NCBI RefSeq assembly: GCF_025685395.1
Contig: NZ_JAGSYA010000004.1
Location: 2,790,001-2,854,000 of the forward strand
Reading direction: 5' to 3'
DNA from: Terriglobus tenax
Lineage (GTDB): Bacteria > Acidobacteriota > Terriglobia > Terriglobales > Acidobacteriaceae
DNA: 64,000 bases
The notes under the pieces are model-generated. The model searched no databases and was not told the origin of the DNA. It saw only the letters and a program-made list of their open reading frames with translations. The position numbers and the translations under genes are program-made. Of this stretch, positions 36,935 through 46,165 are shown piece after piece (positions within the stretch are counted from its first letter, which is position 1; each line of letters begins with the position of its first letter).

Positions 36935-37315
36935 TTAGCAGGTAAGGTTTGGGTTGGGGAACATGTCCGCGTTGTCGGCGTCACTTTTGTCGAGGCAGGC
37001 GAAGTCCTTTTCGACGGTGATGGTGAGGAGTTGATCGCCGTAGACGGGGAAAGCGCCGTACATGCCGACCAGCTCGCCGTCGGCCCACTTGCGTACTTCG
37101 TGACTGGGAATCAGGACACGGATCTCATCGCCGATGTGGGAGACCTCAAACTTCGTGACCTGTTCGGTGTGCTCAATTGCATAGGACAAGCGGTCCCACG
37201 GGTCTGTGGGGCTGAGAGAGAGAGACTCTTCGACTCGTCCGGTCTCGTGCAGCTTCGCAACCTCGGGTTTGCTGAGGCGTAGCCGGATGGAGTTGCCTAG
37301 AATGCGAAGTTTCAT
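36935..37315 (-). CDS. Unknown protein in the formate dehydrogenase operon
   Basis: 126 residues, MKLRILGNSIRLRLSKPEVAKLHETGRVEES... The first 30 residues form a small beta-alpha unit, and the last residues (PNPNLTC) end with a Cys. The start ATGA overlaps the fdhD stop by 4 bp, so it is translationally coupled. Short proteins with this opening (ILGNSIRLRL) are known to me as uncharacterised neighbours of fdhD in some genomes. No metal or Fe-S motif is visible. A role in maturation or assembly of the formate dehydrogenase is a guess from context. Confidence 0.8.
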   Translation of the reverse strand: MKLRILGNSIRLRLSKPEVAKLHETGRVEESLSLSPTDPWDRLSYAIEHTEQVTKFEVSHIGDEIRVLIPSHEVRKWADGELVGMYGAFPVYGDQLLTITVEKDFACLDKSDADNADMFPNPNLTC

Positions 37316-38211
37316 GCCACTGTCTCCTTTTCAAAATGCGTGATGCGCGAGGCACCGTGGTAGATGTTGAAGCGTGTTGACTTGAGAAAGCCCACCAGCG
37401 TGATGTCAAACTGCCGCGCAACATCGACGGCAAGACTGGAAGGGGCACCGAGCGCAACGACCATGGGAATGCCGGCCATGACAGACTTCTGCAACAGTTC
37501 AAAGCTGGCACGGCCGGAAAGAAACAGCAGCGAATCGCGGAGCGGCAGCGCGTCAGAGAGGAGAGCGTTGCCGAAGAGCTTGTCGACCGCATTGTGCCGG
37601 CCTACATCTTCGCGAACGGCGAGGAGTTGGCCCGAGCTTGAAACCAGTCCTGCGGCATGAAGTCCGCCGGTGCGCGAGAAGATTTGCTGTCGGTCCTCCA
37701 GAATGTGGGTCAGGCTGTACAGCGTCTCCGAAGCGATGTGGAAGTTATTTGCCGCGCGTGGCGGAGCCTGAACCCGCAGTGCCATCAGAGATGCCTTGCC
37801 GCACACACCGCAGCTTGAGGTGGTGTAGAAGTTACGCTCCAGCGTGAGATCGGGTACGGTGAGGTCTGGCCGCAGCTTCAGCGTGATCGTGCTGCGTCGC
37901 TGGAGCTCATTGGCTGCCGGTCCGCTCGCGTGGAGCAGATCCTCTGCGTTCTCCAGGTCGTCGAAGTCGTGAATCACGCCTTCGGAAAGAAGAAAGCCAG
38001 CGGCCAGTTCGGCATCGTTGCCCGGGGTGCGCATGGTTACCGAGATGGATTTGGTGCGGCGGTCATGCTGCGGCCCGTGCTCAAGCTGGATCTCCAGAGG
38101 CTCTTCCACCGCGAGCTCATCGTCTGTGCTGACCGCGTGTCCGTCACTGACACGGAGAATGGAAGAGGTCCTGGATGCTTCGAGAAGCGTACATACAAGA
38201 TCGTCGCTCAT
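37312..38211 (-). CDS. fdhD: Formate dehydrogenase sulfurtransferase FdhD
   Basis: 299 residues. The CxxC active site is C134/C137 in TTSSCGVCGKASL. The AAGFLLSEGVI, GGLHAAGLVS and REDVGRHNAVDKLFG blocks bind bis-MGD in the family. FdhD transfers sulfur from a cysteine desulfurase to the molybdenum cofactor before its insertion into formate dehydrogenase. It lies 18 bp after the DUF1641 gene and overlaps the next gene, consistent with a maturation role in the operon. Confidence 0.96.
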   Translation of the reverse strand: MSDDLVCTLLEASRTSSILRVSDGHAVSTDDELAVEEPLEIQLEHGPQHDRRTKSISVTMRTPGNDAELAAGFLLSEGVIHDFDDLENAEDLLHASGPAANELQRRSTITLKLRPDLTVPDLTLERNFYTTSSCGVCGKASLMALRVQAPPRAANNFHIASETLYSLTHILEDRQQIFSRTGGLHAAGLVSSSGQLLAVREDVGRHNAVDKLFGNALLSDALPLRDSLLFLSGRASFELLQKSVMAGIPMVVALGAPSSLAVDVARQFDITLVGFLKSTRFNIYHGASRITHFEKETVA

Positions 38212-38229
38212 GGCATTCGCTGTGCTCTC

Positions 38230-38685
38230 TTAATCGTGTTTGGTGGTGCCGGATGCGTTCATGGAGTCTCCGACGGCCTGCATGAGGCCGAGGCCGAGGC
38301 CCATGACCTGGCGGGTTTCCGGGCGGAAGAGCTGGCGGATGATCCTGAACCACGACGGCGGAGACTTCCGGGTGCTGGCCACGATCTCATGCACCTGGTT
38401 GGCGTCGAGAGAGGTGAGGATGTCGCCGAAGATCAGGCCGAGGCGCATGGCTGCGATCGCCGGCTTTGAACTGACAACGTCGGTGAGCTTGCCTATGACG
38501 GTTTCACCGGCATTGAAAGCTCCATTGGCTGCCGCGATCACGCCGGTTTTATGCAGATTCTGCAGAAGCTCGTAGGCTTCCAGAATTGCTTCGGCGTGCT
38601 CGTGCGGGGCCGCTTCAATACGGCGGATGAGGTCGGCCCTGCTGTCTTCGGGCGTAAATCTGCGGAACTCGACTGCCTTTGCCAT
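38230..38685 (-). CDS. DUF1641 protein, partner of YjgC/YrhE-type formate dehydrogenase
   Basis: 151 residues from ATG 38685, which shares one base with the stop of the formate dehydrogenase gene (TAATG). The sequence (AHAEAILEAYELLQNLHKTGVIAAANGAF, then GLIFGDILTSLDANQ) matches DUF1641, found next to formate-dehydrogenase-like genes in Bacillus (YjgD, YrhD). It is helical, without cofactor motifs, and is required as a partner in some systems. A membrane span is not evident. The role here is inferred from gene order. Confidence 0.88.
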   Translation of the reverse strand: MAKAVEFRRFTPEDSRADLIRRIEAAPHEHAEAILEAYELLQNLHKTGVIAAANGAFNAGETVIGKLTDVVSSKPAIAAMRLGLIFGDILTSLDANQVHEIVASTRKSPPSWFRIIRQLFRPETRQVMGLGLGLMQAVGDSMNASGTTKHD

Positions 38686-41600
38686 TAGCGTTTCCTCGGA
38701 GCGTTGTAATAAGGATTCTCGGTGATCTGCACCAGCTTGGGTTCGCCGGGGAAGTGATAGTCCTTGCGCTTCCACTTGCGCTCCACCTCAACGCCCATCT
38801 GCGGTGTGCGCTTGCCGCTGACGCGGAAGTTCATGGATGGCAGCGGGCTGTTGCCGCGCTCCGGCAGAATATCCATGCGTACGGCGGTTTCCTTGTACGC
38901 GGGGGTAAAGGTGGCTGAGTCGGTATGCGATCCGGTGAGGATGTTCAGCGGGCCTTCCTGCGAGGTGAGCGGCATGAAGACCTGCTTGCCCTGCACGCGA
39001 CCGGTAACCAGAACCTTTGCCTTGAGCGAGCCGTAGCGGCTGGTGAGACGTACCCACTGGCCGGACTCGATCCCGCGGTCGGCGGCGAGCTCGGGCGAGA
39101 TTTCGACATAGCGTTCCGGGTTCTCTTCGTGAATGCCGGGGACGCGGTGCGTCATGTTGCCTTCGTGGAAGTGCTCAAGCTGGCGACCGTTGTTCAGCAG
39201 CAGGTCGAAGCTTGCATCCGGTGACTCCGCTGGCTGGCGGTATTCCAGCGGATAAAGGCGGGCCTTGCCATCCGGGAAAGCGAAGCTGTCGAGGTAGAGC
39301 ACAGGCTCGTCCTTGCCATCGGGATGCACCGGCCACTGCAGCGTATTCCAGCCTTCCAGGCGATCGTAGGTAACACCGGCATAGATGGGCGAGAGGGATG
39401 CGAGCTCGGCCATGATCTCTGACGGGTGCGTGTAGTTCCAGTCGGCACCCATCTTCTTTGCCAGTGCCTGGGTGATCTTCCAGTCGGCGAGGCTGTCGCC
39501 GAGTTCCGGCAGCGCCTGATGGAAGCGCTGGATACGGCGCTCAGTGTTGGTGAAGGTGCCGTCCTTTTCAAGGGCCGGTGCGGCAGGGAAGATGACGTCG
39601 GCGTAGCGGCAGGTTTCGGAGAAGAAGATGTCCTGCACGACGAAGAGATCCAGCTTCTCGAAGGCTCCGGCGATGCGGTTTGCGTTGGAGTCGGCAGAGA
39701 TCATGTCTTCGCCGGCGAGATACAGGGCACGCATCTTGCCTTCGTAGATTGCTTCCACCATCTGGTGGTTGTTCATGCCCGCGTGATGTGGAAGCGTGGT
39801 GTTCCAGGCCTGTTCGTATTGGGTGCGAACAGTTTCATCCAGCACGCTCTGATAGCCGGGGAAGTTGGTGGGCGAGGCGCCAATGTCGCCCGCGCCCTGC
39901 ACGTTGTTGTGGCCGCGCAAAGGGAAGGCTCCGCAGTGCGGGCGGCCGTAGTTGCCGGTGATGAGTAACAGGTTGGAGATGGCGGTAGAGCTATCCGACC
40001 CCATGACATGCTGCGTGATGCCCATGGCCCACAGGATGCACATGGTCTCGGCTTTGACGATCTCTTCCGCAACCTGGTGCAGCGTTTCCAGTGGAACCTC
40101 GCATGTCTGCGACGCGAACTCCATGGTGAAGGGTTCCAGGCTCTTGCGATACTCTTCCAGGCCGTTGACGCGGTCGCGCAGGAAGTCCGTCTTGGCGTAG
40201 CCGTTGTCGATCGCATAGCGGCTCATGGCCGAGAGCCAGACCAGGTCCGTACCGGGCTTGGGGCGGAAGAAGATGTTGGCGCGCTCGGCAATCTCATGTT
40301 TGCGCAGGTCGGCGACGATGATCTTCTGCCCGTGGAACTTATGCGCGCGCTTGATGCGGGTGGAAAGTACAGGGTGCGACTCGGTGGTGTTGCTGCCGAC
40401 GATCAGCACCAGCTTTGACTTGCCGATGTCTTCAATGCCACCGGCATCGCCCGCCAGACCCACAGTGCGGAACAGGCCTTCAGTCGCTGGGGACTGGCAG
40501 TACCGCGAGCAGTTGTCGATGTTGTGCGTTCCGATGACGGTGCGTGCGAACTTCTGCATCAGGAAGCCGTCTTCGTTGCTGGTCTTCGAGGAGATGATGA
40601 CACCGATGGAGTCCGGACCGGATTCCTGCTTGATGGAGGACAGGCGCGAGGAGACGTAGTTGAGAGCTTCCTCCCAGGAGACTTCGCGGAAGCTGTCGCC
40701 TTCGCGGATCAGCGGCTTCTGCAGGCGATCCTTATGGTTGACGAAGTCCCAGCCGAACTTGCCCTTCACACAGGTGGAGATCTGGTTGGCTGCGCCGTGC
40801 AGGGGAACGATCTTCAGGATCTCGCGGTCCTTGGTCCATACGTCGTAGCTGCAACCGACGCCGCAGTAGGTGCAGACGGTCTTGGTTTTCTTGACGCGCT
40901 CTTCGCGCATCTTGGACTCAACCTGCGAGACCTGCATGATGGCGCCGTAGCCCATCTCCGGCTCCAGGTTCTTGACTACGTCAATCATCTTGTTGAGCGA
41001 GTCATGCGGAATTCCGCTCAGGTAGCCGGCTTCGCCGAGCATGTTCTTTTCCATCAGCGCATTGCAGGGGCAGACGGTAACGCAGTGTCCGCAGGAGACG
41101 CAGCTGGAACCGGCGATCTGCTCGCCGCCGTCCCACAGCACACGCGGATGCTCGCGCTCCCAGTCGATGGTCAGGGTCTCATTCACCTGCACGGTCTGGC
41201 AGGCCTGCACGCACTGTCCGCACAGGATGCACTGGCTGGGGTCGTAGCGGTAGAAGGGGTTGGACATGTCCACTTCATACGGCTTGGGCTTGAAGGGATG
41301 AACCTGGTGGCGGACATTGAGTTCCAGCGCGGTGTTATGCACGCGGCAGTTCTCGTTGTTGTTATCGCACACGGTGCAGTAGAGCATGTGGTTGCCGAGG
41401 ATGGTGTCGAAGGCTTCGGCGCGCGCCTGTTCCGCCTGCGGAGAGTTGGTGACGACGCGCAGACCGGCTTTTACTTTTTGACCGCAGGAGCGAACGATCT
41501 TGCCGTCGACTTCCACCAGGCAGGTATCGCAGCTCTGAATGGGGCCCATCAGGGGCGAGTGGTAGCAGATGTGGGGAATCTCGGTGTTGCGCAGGATCGC

Positions 41601-41687
41601 TTCCACGAGAAGTTCGCCGGCCTGGGCTTCAACAGGCTTGTCATTGAGCACAATCTGTACGTTCGACGGAGTTTGCTGATCATCCAT
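38685..41687 (-). CDS. fdhF: Formate dehydrogenase catalytic subunit, molybdopterin type with N-terminal Fe-S arm
   Basis: 1000 residues from ATG 41687. The N-terminal arm resembles NuoG: a 2Fe-2S domain (C41, C53, C56, C68), a His/Cys cluster region (H100, C104, C107), and two 4Fe-4S ferredoxin motifs (C153-C163 and C196-C206). The catalytic part has its own 4Fe-4S site (C272, C275, C279, C306) and bis-MGD binding. The Mo-ligand is C397 in NCSRYCQSP, and the residue after it is Gln, where classical formate dehydrogenases have His. It belongs to the YjgC/YrhE lineage. Electron acceptor subunits are not encoded next to it. Confidence 0.92.
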   Translation of the reverse strand: MDDQQTPSNVQIVLNDKPVEAQAGELLVEAILRNTEIPHICYHSPLMGPIQSCDTCLVEVDGKIVRSCGQKVKAGLRVVTNSPQAEQARAEAFDTILGNHMLYCTVCDNNNENCRVHNTALELNVRHQVHPFKPKPYEVDMSNPFYRYDPSQCILCGQCVQACQTVQVNETLTIDWEREHPRVLWDGGEQIAGSSCVSCGHCVTVCPCNALMEKNMLGEAGYLSGIPHDSLNKMIDVVKNLEPEMGYGAIMQVSQVESKMREERVKKTKTVCTYCGVGCSYDVWTKDREILKIVPLHGAANQISTCVKGKFGWDFVNHKDRLQKPLIREGDSFREVSWEEALNYVSSRLSSIKQESGPDSIGVIISSKTSNEDGFLMQKFARTVIGTHNIDNCSRYCQSPATEGLFRTVGLAGDAGGIEDIGKSKLVLIVGSNTTESHPVLSTRIKRAHKFHGQKIIVADLRKHEIAERANIFFRPKPGTDLVWLSAMSRYAIDNGYAKTDFLRDRVNGLEEYRKSLEPFTMEFASQTCEVPLETLHQVAEEIVKAETMCILWAMGITQHVMGSDSSTAISNLLLITGNYGRPHCGAFPLRGHNNVQGAGDIGASPTNFPGYQSVLDETVRTQYEQAWNTTLPHHAGMNNHQMVEAIYEGKMRALYLAGEDMISADSNANRIAGAFEKLDLFVVQDIFFSETCRYADVIFPAAPALEKDGTFTNTERRIQRFHQALPELGDSLADWKITQALAKKMGADWNYTHPSEIMAELASLSPIYAGVTYDRLEGWNTLQWPVHPDGKDEPVLYLDSFAFPDGKARLYPLEYRQPAESPDASFDLLLNNGRQLEHFHEGNMTHRVPGIHEENPERYVEISPELAADRGIESGQWVRLTSRYGSLKAKVLVTGRVQGKQVFMPLTSQEGPLNILTGSHTDSATFTPAYKETAVRMDILPERGNSPLPSMNFRVSGKRTPQMGVEVERKWKRKDYHFPGEPKLVQITENPYYNAPRKR

Positions 41688-41780
41688 GGGGCGGATACCT
41701 CTTCTGCGGAGTCGCCTGTATCGGGCCAGGCGCTGCTTTGCGCTTTCATATCCAAAGTAGGGTTGTACGCGGAAATCCTC

Positions 41781-41820
41781 GACCCCGCTGCGGGGGAAAA
41801 GGCACCCCCTCATTCGGGTG
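41781..41820. promoter_or_regulatory. Two C/G dyads upstream of the formate dehydrogenase operon
   Basis: GACCCCGCTGCGGGGG (41781-41796) and CACCCCCTCATTCGGGTG (41803-41820) lie 95-135 bp upstream of the first gene of the operon. Both are inverted repeats like those at other promoters here. Confidence 0.35.
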
Positions 41821-41899
41821 ACTGGAGAGCCGGAGATTCTTTTGAGAAAGAAAGTGCAGGGCGCATGGGCGCCTCTCCCAGGGCTGCCGATAGAAGCAG

Positions 41900-42922
41900 C
41901 TAGCTGGTACGGTTCAGGCGGCGGTAGAAGGTGCTGCGATGAATACCAAGTTTGCGCGCCGCCGCGGAGATATTGCCATTCTCCGCTTCCACGGCACGGC
42001 GCAGGGCTTCGTCTTTCAGGTCTTCCAGGTTTTCCGGGCCGGTGTGCGCCGTTTCTGTTGCCGCAATGCGGGCCGAGGCGGTGCAGGCTTTGCCGACATC
42101 CGCATAGAAAATACCCGGCGTGTGGTACGGGCGCAGCTCCTGCTGGCCGTACATAGGACGGTGCTGGAAGATCTCAGACCAGTGCAGCGCGTGAATGGAC
42201 GCGGGTGACAGCCCAAGGTAGGCAAGGGCGCGCGTGCTTGCGCCGGTCAGCAGACCGTCTTCAAAGGTGAGGATGCCTTCTTCGGGGGTATTAAGCCAGG
42301 AAGGATGCGGGTGGAAGCGGACCAGGAGGTCCGTCGCAATTTCCGCCACCCAATCATGCTCAATATGGGCGACGGCATGCCGGACCAGACGGCCCGGGGA
42401 GTGGATGCTTTCGCAGGCGTGGTTGGAGATGTCGAGCACGCCGGCCAGGTGCCCGGTGGGCGCCATGATGGGCATGGCGTTGCAGGCCAGGAAGCGGTTT
42501 TCGTCGAAGAAATGCTGCTGACCAAGCACCTGGACGAACCGGCGCTCGACGATGGCGGTACCGATGGCGTTGGTCCCGGTGATCTGTTCGCGCCAGTTGG
42601 CGCCAGGCATCAGGGAGACGCGGCGGGCTCGTCCGAGGAAGGCGTTGTCGCCTTGCGAATCAAGGATAATTCCTGTGGAATCAGCCAGTAACAGGATGCG
42701 GCCGGTGCTTGCGAGGGTGTGTTCCAGGATGCGCATCTCGCGCAGGGCAAGGCGGCGAAGCTGGTGGTGGCGGTCCTGCTGCAGGTGGAGTTCGGAGTCG
42801 GTGAGCGGGTTCTGGTTTACATGCCAGTGGGGCGACATGCCGTAGTGACGGCAGCGATGCCACGAGGCCTGGATGATCTCCGGGAGGGGGTGCCGAAGGC
42901 TGATCGAATTCGCCTGCTGCAT
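41900..42922 (-). CDS. AcoR-like regulator: GAF sensor and Fis HTH, no AAA+ domain
   Basis: 340 residues. The N-terminal region (IIQASWHRCRHYGMSPHW, then GAF domain to about 200: LMPGANWREQITGTNAIGTAIVERRFVQVLG and FLACNAMPIMAPTGHLAGVLDIS) is the same as in AcoR/AcxR activators. The Fis-type HTH (about 305-338, NISAAARKLGIHRSTFYRRLN) is at the end. The AAA+ ATPase that normally lies between them, with GAFTGA, is missing, and the linker of about 100 residues has no Walker motif. It cannot itself activate sigma-54 polymerase. It is divergent from the aldehyde/alcohol dehydrogenase operon, which it most likely controls. Confidence 0.88.
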   Translation of the reverse strand: MQQANSISLRHPLPEIIQASWHRCRHYGMSPHWHVNQNPLTDSELHLQQDRHHQLRRLALREMRILEHTLASTGRILLLADSTGIILDSQGDNAFLGRARRVSLMPGANWREQITGTNAIGTAIVERRFVQVLGQQHFFDENRFLACNAMPIMAPTGHLAGVLDISNHACESIHSPGRLVRHAVAHIEHDWVAEIATDLLVRFHPHPSWLNTPEEGILTFEDGLLTGASTRALAYLGLSPASIHALHWSEIFQHRPMYGQQELRPYHTPGIFYADVGKACTASARIAATETAHTGPENLEDLKDEALRRAVEAENGNISAAARKLGIHRSTFYRRLNRTS

Positions 42923-43018
42923 AAAGACTCCGCTGACTGTAGACGATGAGCCCGCGTGGGTGGTCTACGAAGAGGAGATTACTCCCCAAATCGAGCGATG
43001 TCGACGTCTGTTGCAAGT

Positions 43019-43041
43019 TGCGACAGTGCGACATATGTCGC
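43019..43041. promoter_or_regulatory. Operator-like repeats between the AcoR-like regulator and the aldehyde dehydrogenase gene
   Basis: TGCGACA occurs at 43019-43025 and 43027-43033, and the second copy forms a perfect 14-base palindrome GCGACATATGTCGC (43028-43041). This is the only strong dyad in the divergent gap. It is the best candidate binding site of the Fis-type regulator. Confidence 0.5.
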
Positions 43042-43129
43042 CTTGGCAACGGTTATTCCGGGGGAGCAGGATTTGCCGTGAACAGGGAAGCTCCTGCCCG
43101 TGACCGGGAGCAGAAAAGGAAGAAACACA

Positions 43130-44665
43130 GTGGCCACCTCACCTTCTATTCAGCTTGACCCCATGCACTATGGACATCCCGTCCCGTTTCGGAAACGCTA
43201 TGGCAATTACATCGGCGGAGAGTGGGTTGAGCCCGTCTCCGGCCAGTATTTTGAAAACATTACGCCGGTGACCGGCAAGGTTCTGTGCGAAGTTCCGCGC
43301 TCGGGAGCGGCGGACATCGAGAAGGCGCTGGATGCGGCGCACAAGGCGAAGAAGGCCTGGGCGAAGACCTCGGTGACCGAGCGCTCGAACATTCTGATCA
43401 AGATTGCGCAGCGCATTGAAGATAATGTGGAGCTGCTGGCCGCGGCCGAGACCTGGGACAACGGCAAGCCCATCCGCGAGACCACCGCTGCTGATGTCCC
43501 GCTGAGCGCAGACCACTTCCGCTACTTTGCAGGCGCGATTCGCGCACAGCAGGGCGGCATCTCCGAGATTGACCATGACACGGTGGCCTATCACTACCAT
43601 GAGCCGCTGGGTGTCGTAGGCCAGATCATTCCGTGGAACTTCCCGCTGTTGATGGCGGCCTGGAAGCTGGCTCCGGCGCTGGCCGCGGGCAACTGCATTG
43701 TGCTGAAGCCCGCGGAGCAGACGCCGGTCTCGATCCTGATGTTGATGGAGATTGTGGGCGACCTGCTGCCGGCGGGTGTGCTGAACGTGGTCAACGGCTT
43801 TGGCCGCGAGGTGGGCAAGGAACTTGCCACCAACCCGCGCATCAATAAGATCGCGTTTACGGGCTCTACCGTCACCGGCCGCATGATCATGCAATACGCG
43901 TCGGAGAATATCATTCCGATGACGCTGGAGCTTGGCGGCAAGTCGCCGAACATCTTCTTCCAGGATGTGATGAGCGAGGACGATGAGTATGTGGACAAGG
44001 CCCTGGAGGGCCTTGCGTTGTTTGCGTTCAACCAGGGAGAGGTTTGTACCTGCCCGTCGCGCGCTCTGATTCACGAGTCGATCTATGACAAGTTCATGGA
44101 GCGTGCTCTGGCGCGGGTGAAGGCCATCAAGCAGGCCAACCCGCTGGATATGGATACGATGATTGGCGCGCAGGCGTCAAAGCAGCAGTTTGAAAAGATC
44201 GTGTCGTACCTGGACCTGGGCCGCAAAGAAGGTGCGGAGCTTCTGATTGGCGGCGATGCCGCGAAGATGGAAGGCGACCTTGCGGGCGGCTTCTACATTC
44301 AGCCGACGATCTTCAAGGGCCATAACAAGATGCGCATCTTCCAGGAAGAGATCTTCGGGCCGGTGCTGGCGGTGACCACCTTCAAGACGGACGACGAAGC
44401 CCTGGAGATTGCCAACGACACGCTGTATGGCCTGGGCGCTGGCGTGTGGACACGCGATATGAACCGTGCCTACCGCTTTGGCCGCGGCATTGAAGCCGGC
44501 CGCGTGTGGACCAACTGCTACCATATGTATCCCGCGCACGCTGCCTTTGGCGGATACAAGCAGAGCGGCATTGGCCGCGAGAACCACCTGATGATGCTGG
44601 ACCACTACCAGCAGACGAAGAACCAGCTGGTCAGTTACAGCACGAAGAAGCTGGGGCTGTTCTAA
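43130..44665 (+). CDS. NAD-dependent aldehyde dehydrogenase (acetaldehyde/AcoD-ExaC type)
   Basis: About 511 residues from GTG 43130 (GGAAG upstream). Motifs in order: [21 protein letters not shown] (NAD binding), [17 protein letters not shown] with the general-base Glu, [12 protein letters not shown] with the nucleophile Cys, and EIFGPVLAV. The C-terminus [23 protein letters not shown] fits the type that oxidises acetaldehyde and related short aldehydes to acids. It is followed without gap by the DUF779 gene and then by an alcohol dehydrogenase, an ethanol oxidation unit. Confidence 0.95.
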   Translation: MATSPSIQLDPMHYGHPVPFRKRYGNYIGGEWVEPVSGQYFENITPVTGKVLCEVPRSGAADIEKALDAAHKAKKAWAKTSVTERSNILIKIAQRIEDNVELLAAAETWDNGKPIRETTAADVPLSADHFRYFAGAIRAQQGGISEIDHDTVAYHYHEPLGVVGQIIPWNFPLLMAAWKLAPALAAGNCIVLKPAEQTPVSILMLMEIVGDLLPAGVLNVVNGFGREVGKELATNPRINKIAFTGSTVTGRMIMQYASENIIPMTLELGGKSPNIFFQDVMSEDDEYVDKALEGLALFAFNQGEVCTCPSRALIHESIYDKFMERALARVKAIKQANPLDMDTMIGAQASKQQFEKIVSYLDLGRKEGAELLIGGDAAKMEGDLAGGFYIQPTIFKGHNKMRIFQEEIFGPVLAVTTFKTDDEALEIANDTLYGLGAGVWTRDMNRAYRFGRGIEAGRVWTNCYHMYPAHAAFGGYKQSGIGRENHLMMLDHYQQTKNQLVSYSTKKLGLF

Positions 44666-45043
44666 ATGACAAACCTGCCTGAGCAGGTAGTTGCAACACC
44701 GGCGGCCTTGAGTTTGATAGATGAGCTTAAGGCCGCGCACGGCCCGCTGATGTTTTACCAGTCCGGCGGGTGCTGCGAAGGCAGCGCGCCAATGTGCTTC
44801 CCGGAAGGGGAGTTCCGCATTGGCAGCCGTGATGTGAAGGTGGGAGAGATTGGTGGCTCTCCGTTTTATATTTCGCCGCAACAGTTTGAGTACTGGAAAC
44901 ATACCCAACTGATCATTGACGTTATTCCGGGGTTCGGCGCGGCATTCTCGCTGGAAGGCCCGGGAGGACTGCAGTTCCTTACACGATCGCGTGTATTTAC
45001 TGACGACGAAATTCGTGCGCTCCGGGATGCCGGTCGCATTTAG
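44666..45043 (+). CDS. DUF779 protein
   Basis: 125 residues starting at ATG 44666, directly after the aldehyde dehydrogenase stop. The family signature [21 protein letters not shown] has a Cys-rich loop (C-C-x6-C) that may bind a metal. The middle [24 protein letters not shown] is conserved in the family. DUF779 proteins are usually encoded beside aldehyde and alcohol dehydrogenases. The function is not established; a redox or metal-carrier role is inference. Confidence 0.93.
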   Translation: MTNLPEQVVATPAALSLIDELKAAHGPLMFYQSGGCCEGSAPMCFPEGEFRIGSRDVKVGEIGGSPFYISPQQFEYWKHTQLIIDVIPGFGAAFSLEGPGGLQFLTRSRVFTDDEIRALRDAGRI

Positions 45044-45063
45044 CAAGGAAAGGTGGAACGACT

Positions 45064-46098
45064 GTGTCGAAGACGATGAAAGCTGCCGTGGTACGTGAGT
45101 TTGGAAAGCCACTGGTGATTGAAGAAGTGCCGGTTCCCGAGGTTGGGCCCGGGCAGGCATTGATGAAGGTGATCTCCACCGGTGTGTGTCATACGGACCT
45201 GCACGCTGCGGAAGGCGACTGGCCAGTGAAGCCGAGCCCGCCGTTTATCCCCGGTCATGAAGGTGTTGGTTACGTGGTTGCCGTGGGCGACGGCGTGAAG
45301 ACGGTGAAGGAAGGCGACCGCATTGGCGTGCCGTGGCTATACAGCGCATGCGGCAGCTGCGAGTTCTGCCTGAGCGGATGGGAGACGCTGTGCAAACAGC
45401 AGAAGAACGCCGGTTATTCGGTGGATGGAAGCTTCGCGGAGTATGTGCTGGTAGATCCGAACTACGTCGGCCATATTCCGGACAACCTGGAGTTCACGCC
45501 GGTGGCGCCGATTCTGTGTGCGGGCGTGACGGTGTACAAGGGGCTGAAAGAGACCGAGGCGCGTCCGGGGCAGTGGGTTGCCATTTCGGGCATTGGCGGC
45601 CTGGGGCACCTGGCCGTGCAGTATGCCAAGGCGATGGGGCTGCATGTGGTTGCCATCGACATTGCGCAGGAGAAGCTGGACCTGGCGAAGAAGCTGGGCG
45701 CGGAGGCGGCGGTCAACGGACTGGACGCCGATGCAGTCGACCAGGTGATGAAGATTACCGGTGGCGGAGCGCATGGTGTGCTGGTGACGGCGGTTTCGCC
45801 AAAGGCATTTGCGCTGGCGGAGAACCTGTTGCGCCGCAAGGGCATTATGTCGCTGTGCGGTCTGCCGCCGGGAGATTTTCCGGTGTCGATCTTTGACCTG
45901 GTGCTGAATCGCAAGACGCTGCGCGGATCGATTGTGGGCACGCGTGTAGATCTGGCCGAGTGCCTGAGCTTTGCCGCCGAAGGCAAGGTGAAGGTGACCT
46001 ACAAGACGGCGGCCCTGGAAGACATCAACTCCATCTTCGACCAGATGAAGGCGGGCAAGATCGATGGCCGCATTGTGATGGAGCTGGCGAAGCCGTAA
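45064..46098 (+). CDS. adhP: Zinc-dependent alcohol dehydrogenase AdhP
   Basis: 344 residues, GTG start at 45064. Catalytic zinc ligands are in [15 protein letters not shown] (Cys), PGHEGVG (His) and a later Cys ([10 protein letters not shown]). Structural zinc Cys are in [20 protein letters not shown] is bound at [18 protein letters not shown]. Strings VPWLYSACG and [27 protein letters not shown] are typical of AdhP. It interconverts ethanol and acetaldehyde, feeding the aldehyde dehydrogenase encoded upstream. A terminator follows. Confidence 0.96.
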   Translation: MSKTMKAAVVREFGKPLVIEEVPVPEVGPGQALMKVISTGVCHTDLHAAEGDWPVKPSPPFIPGHEGVGYVVAVGDGVKTVKEGDRIGVPWLYSACGSCEFCLSGWETLCKQQKNAGYSVDGSFAEYVLVDPNYVGHIPDNLEFTPVAPILCAGVTVYKGLKETEARPGQWVAISGIGGLGHLAVQYAKAMGLHVVAIDIAQEKLDLAKKLGAEAAVNGLDADAVDQVMKITGGGAHGVLVTAVSPKAFALAENLLRRKGIMSLCGLPPGDFPVSIFDLVLNRKTLRGSIVGTRVDLAECLSFAAEGKVKVTYKTAALEDINSIFDQMKAGKIDGRIVMELAKP

Positions 46099-46122
46099 GG
46101 CGCAAAAAAGGAAGAAAAGCGC

Positions 46123-46160
46123 TGCGGGGCTGGATTTCAAGGAATCCAGCCCCGCATTTT
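46123..46160 (+). terminator. Rho-independent terminator of the alcohol/aldehyde dehydrogenase operon
   Basis: TGCGGGGCTGGATT pairs with AATCCAGCCCCGCA across a six-base loop and is followed by TTTT. Confidence 0.93.
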
Positions 46161-46165
46161 CGCGT

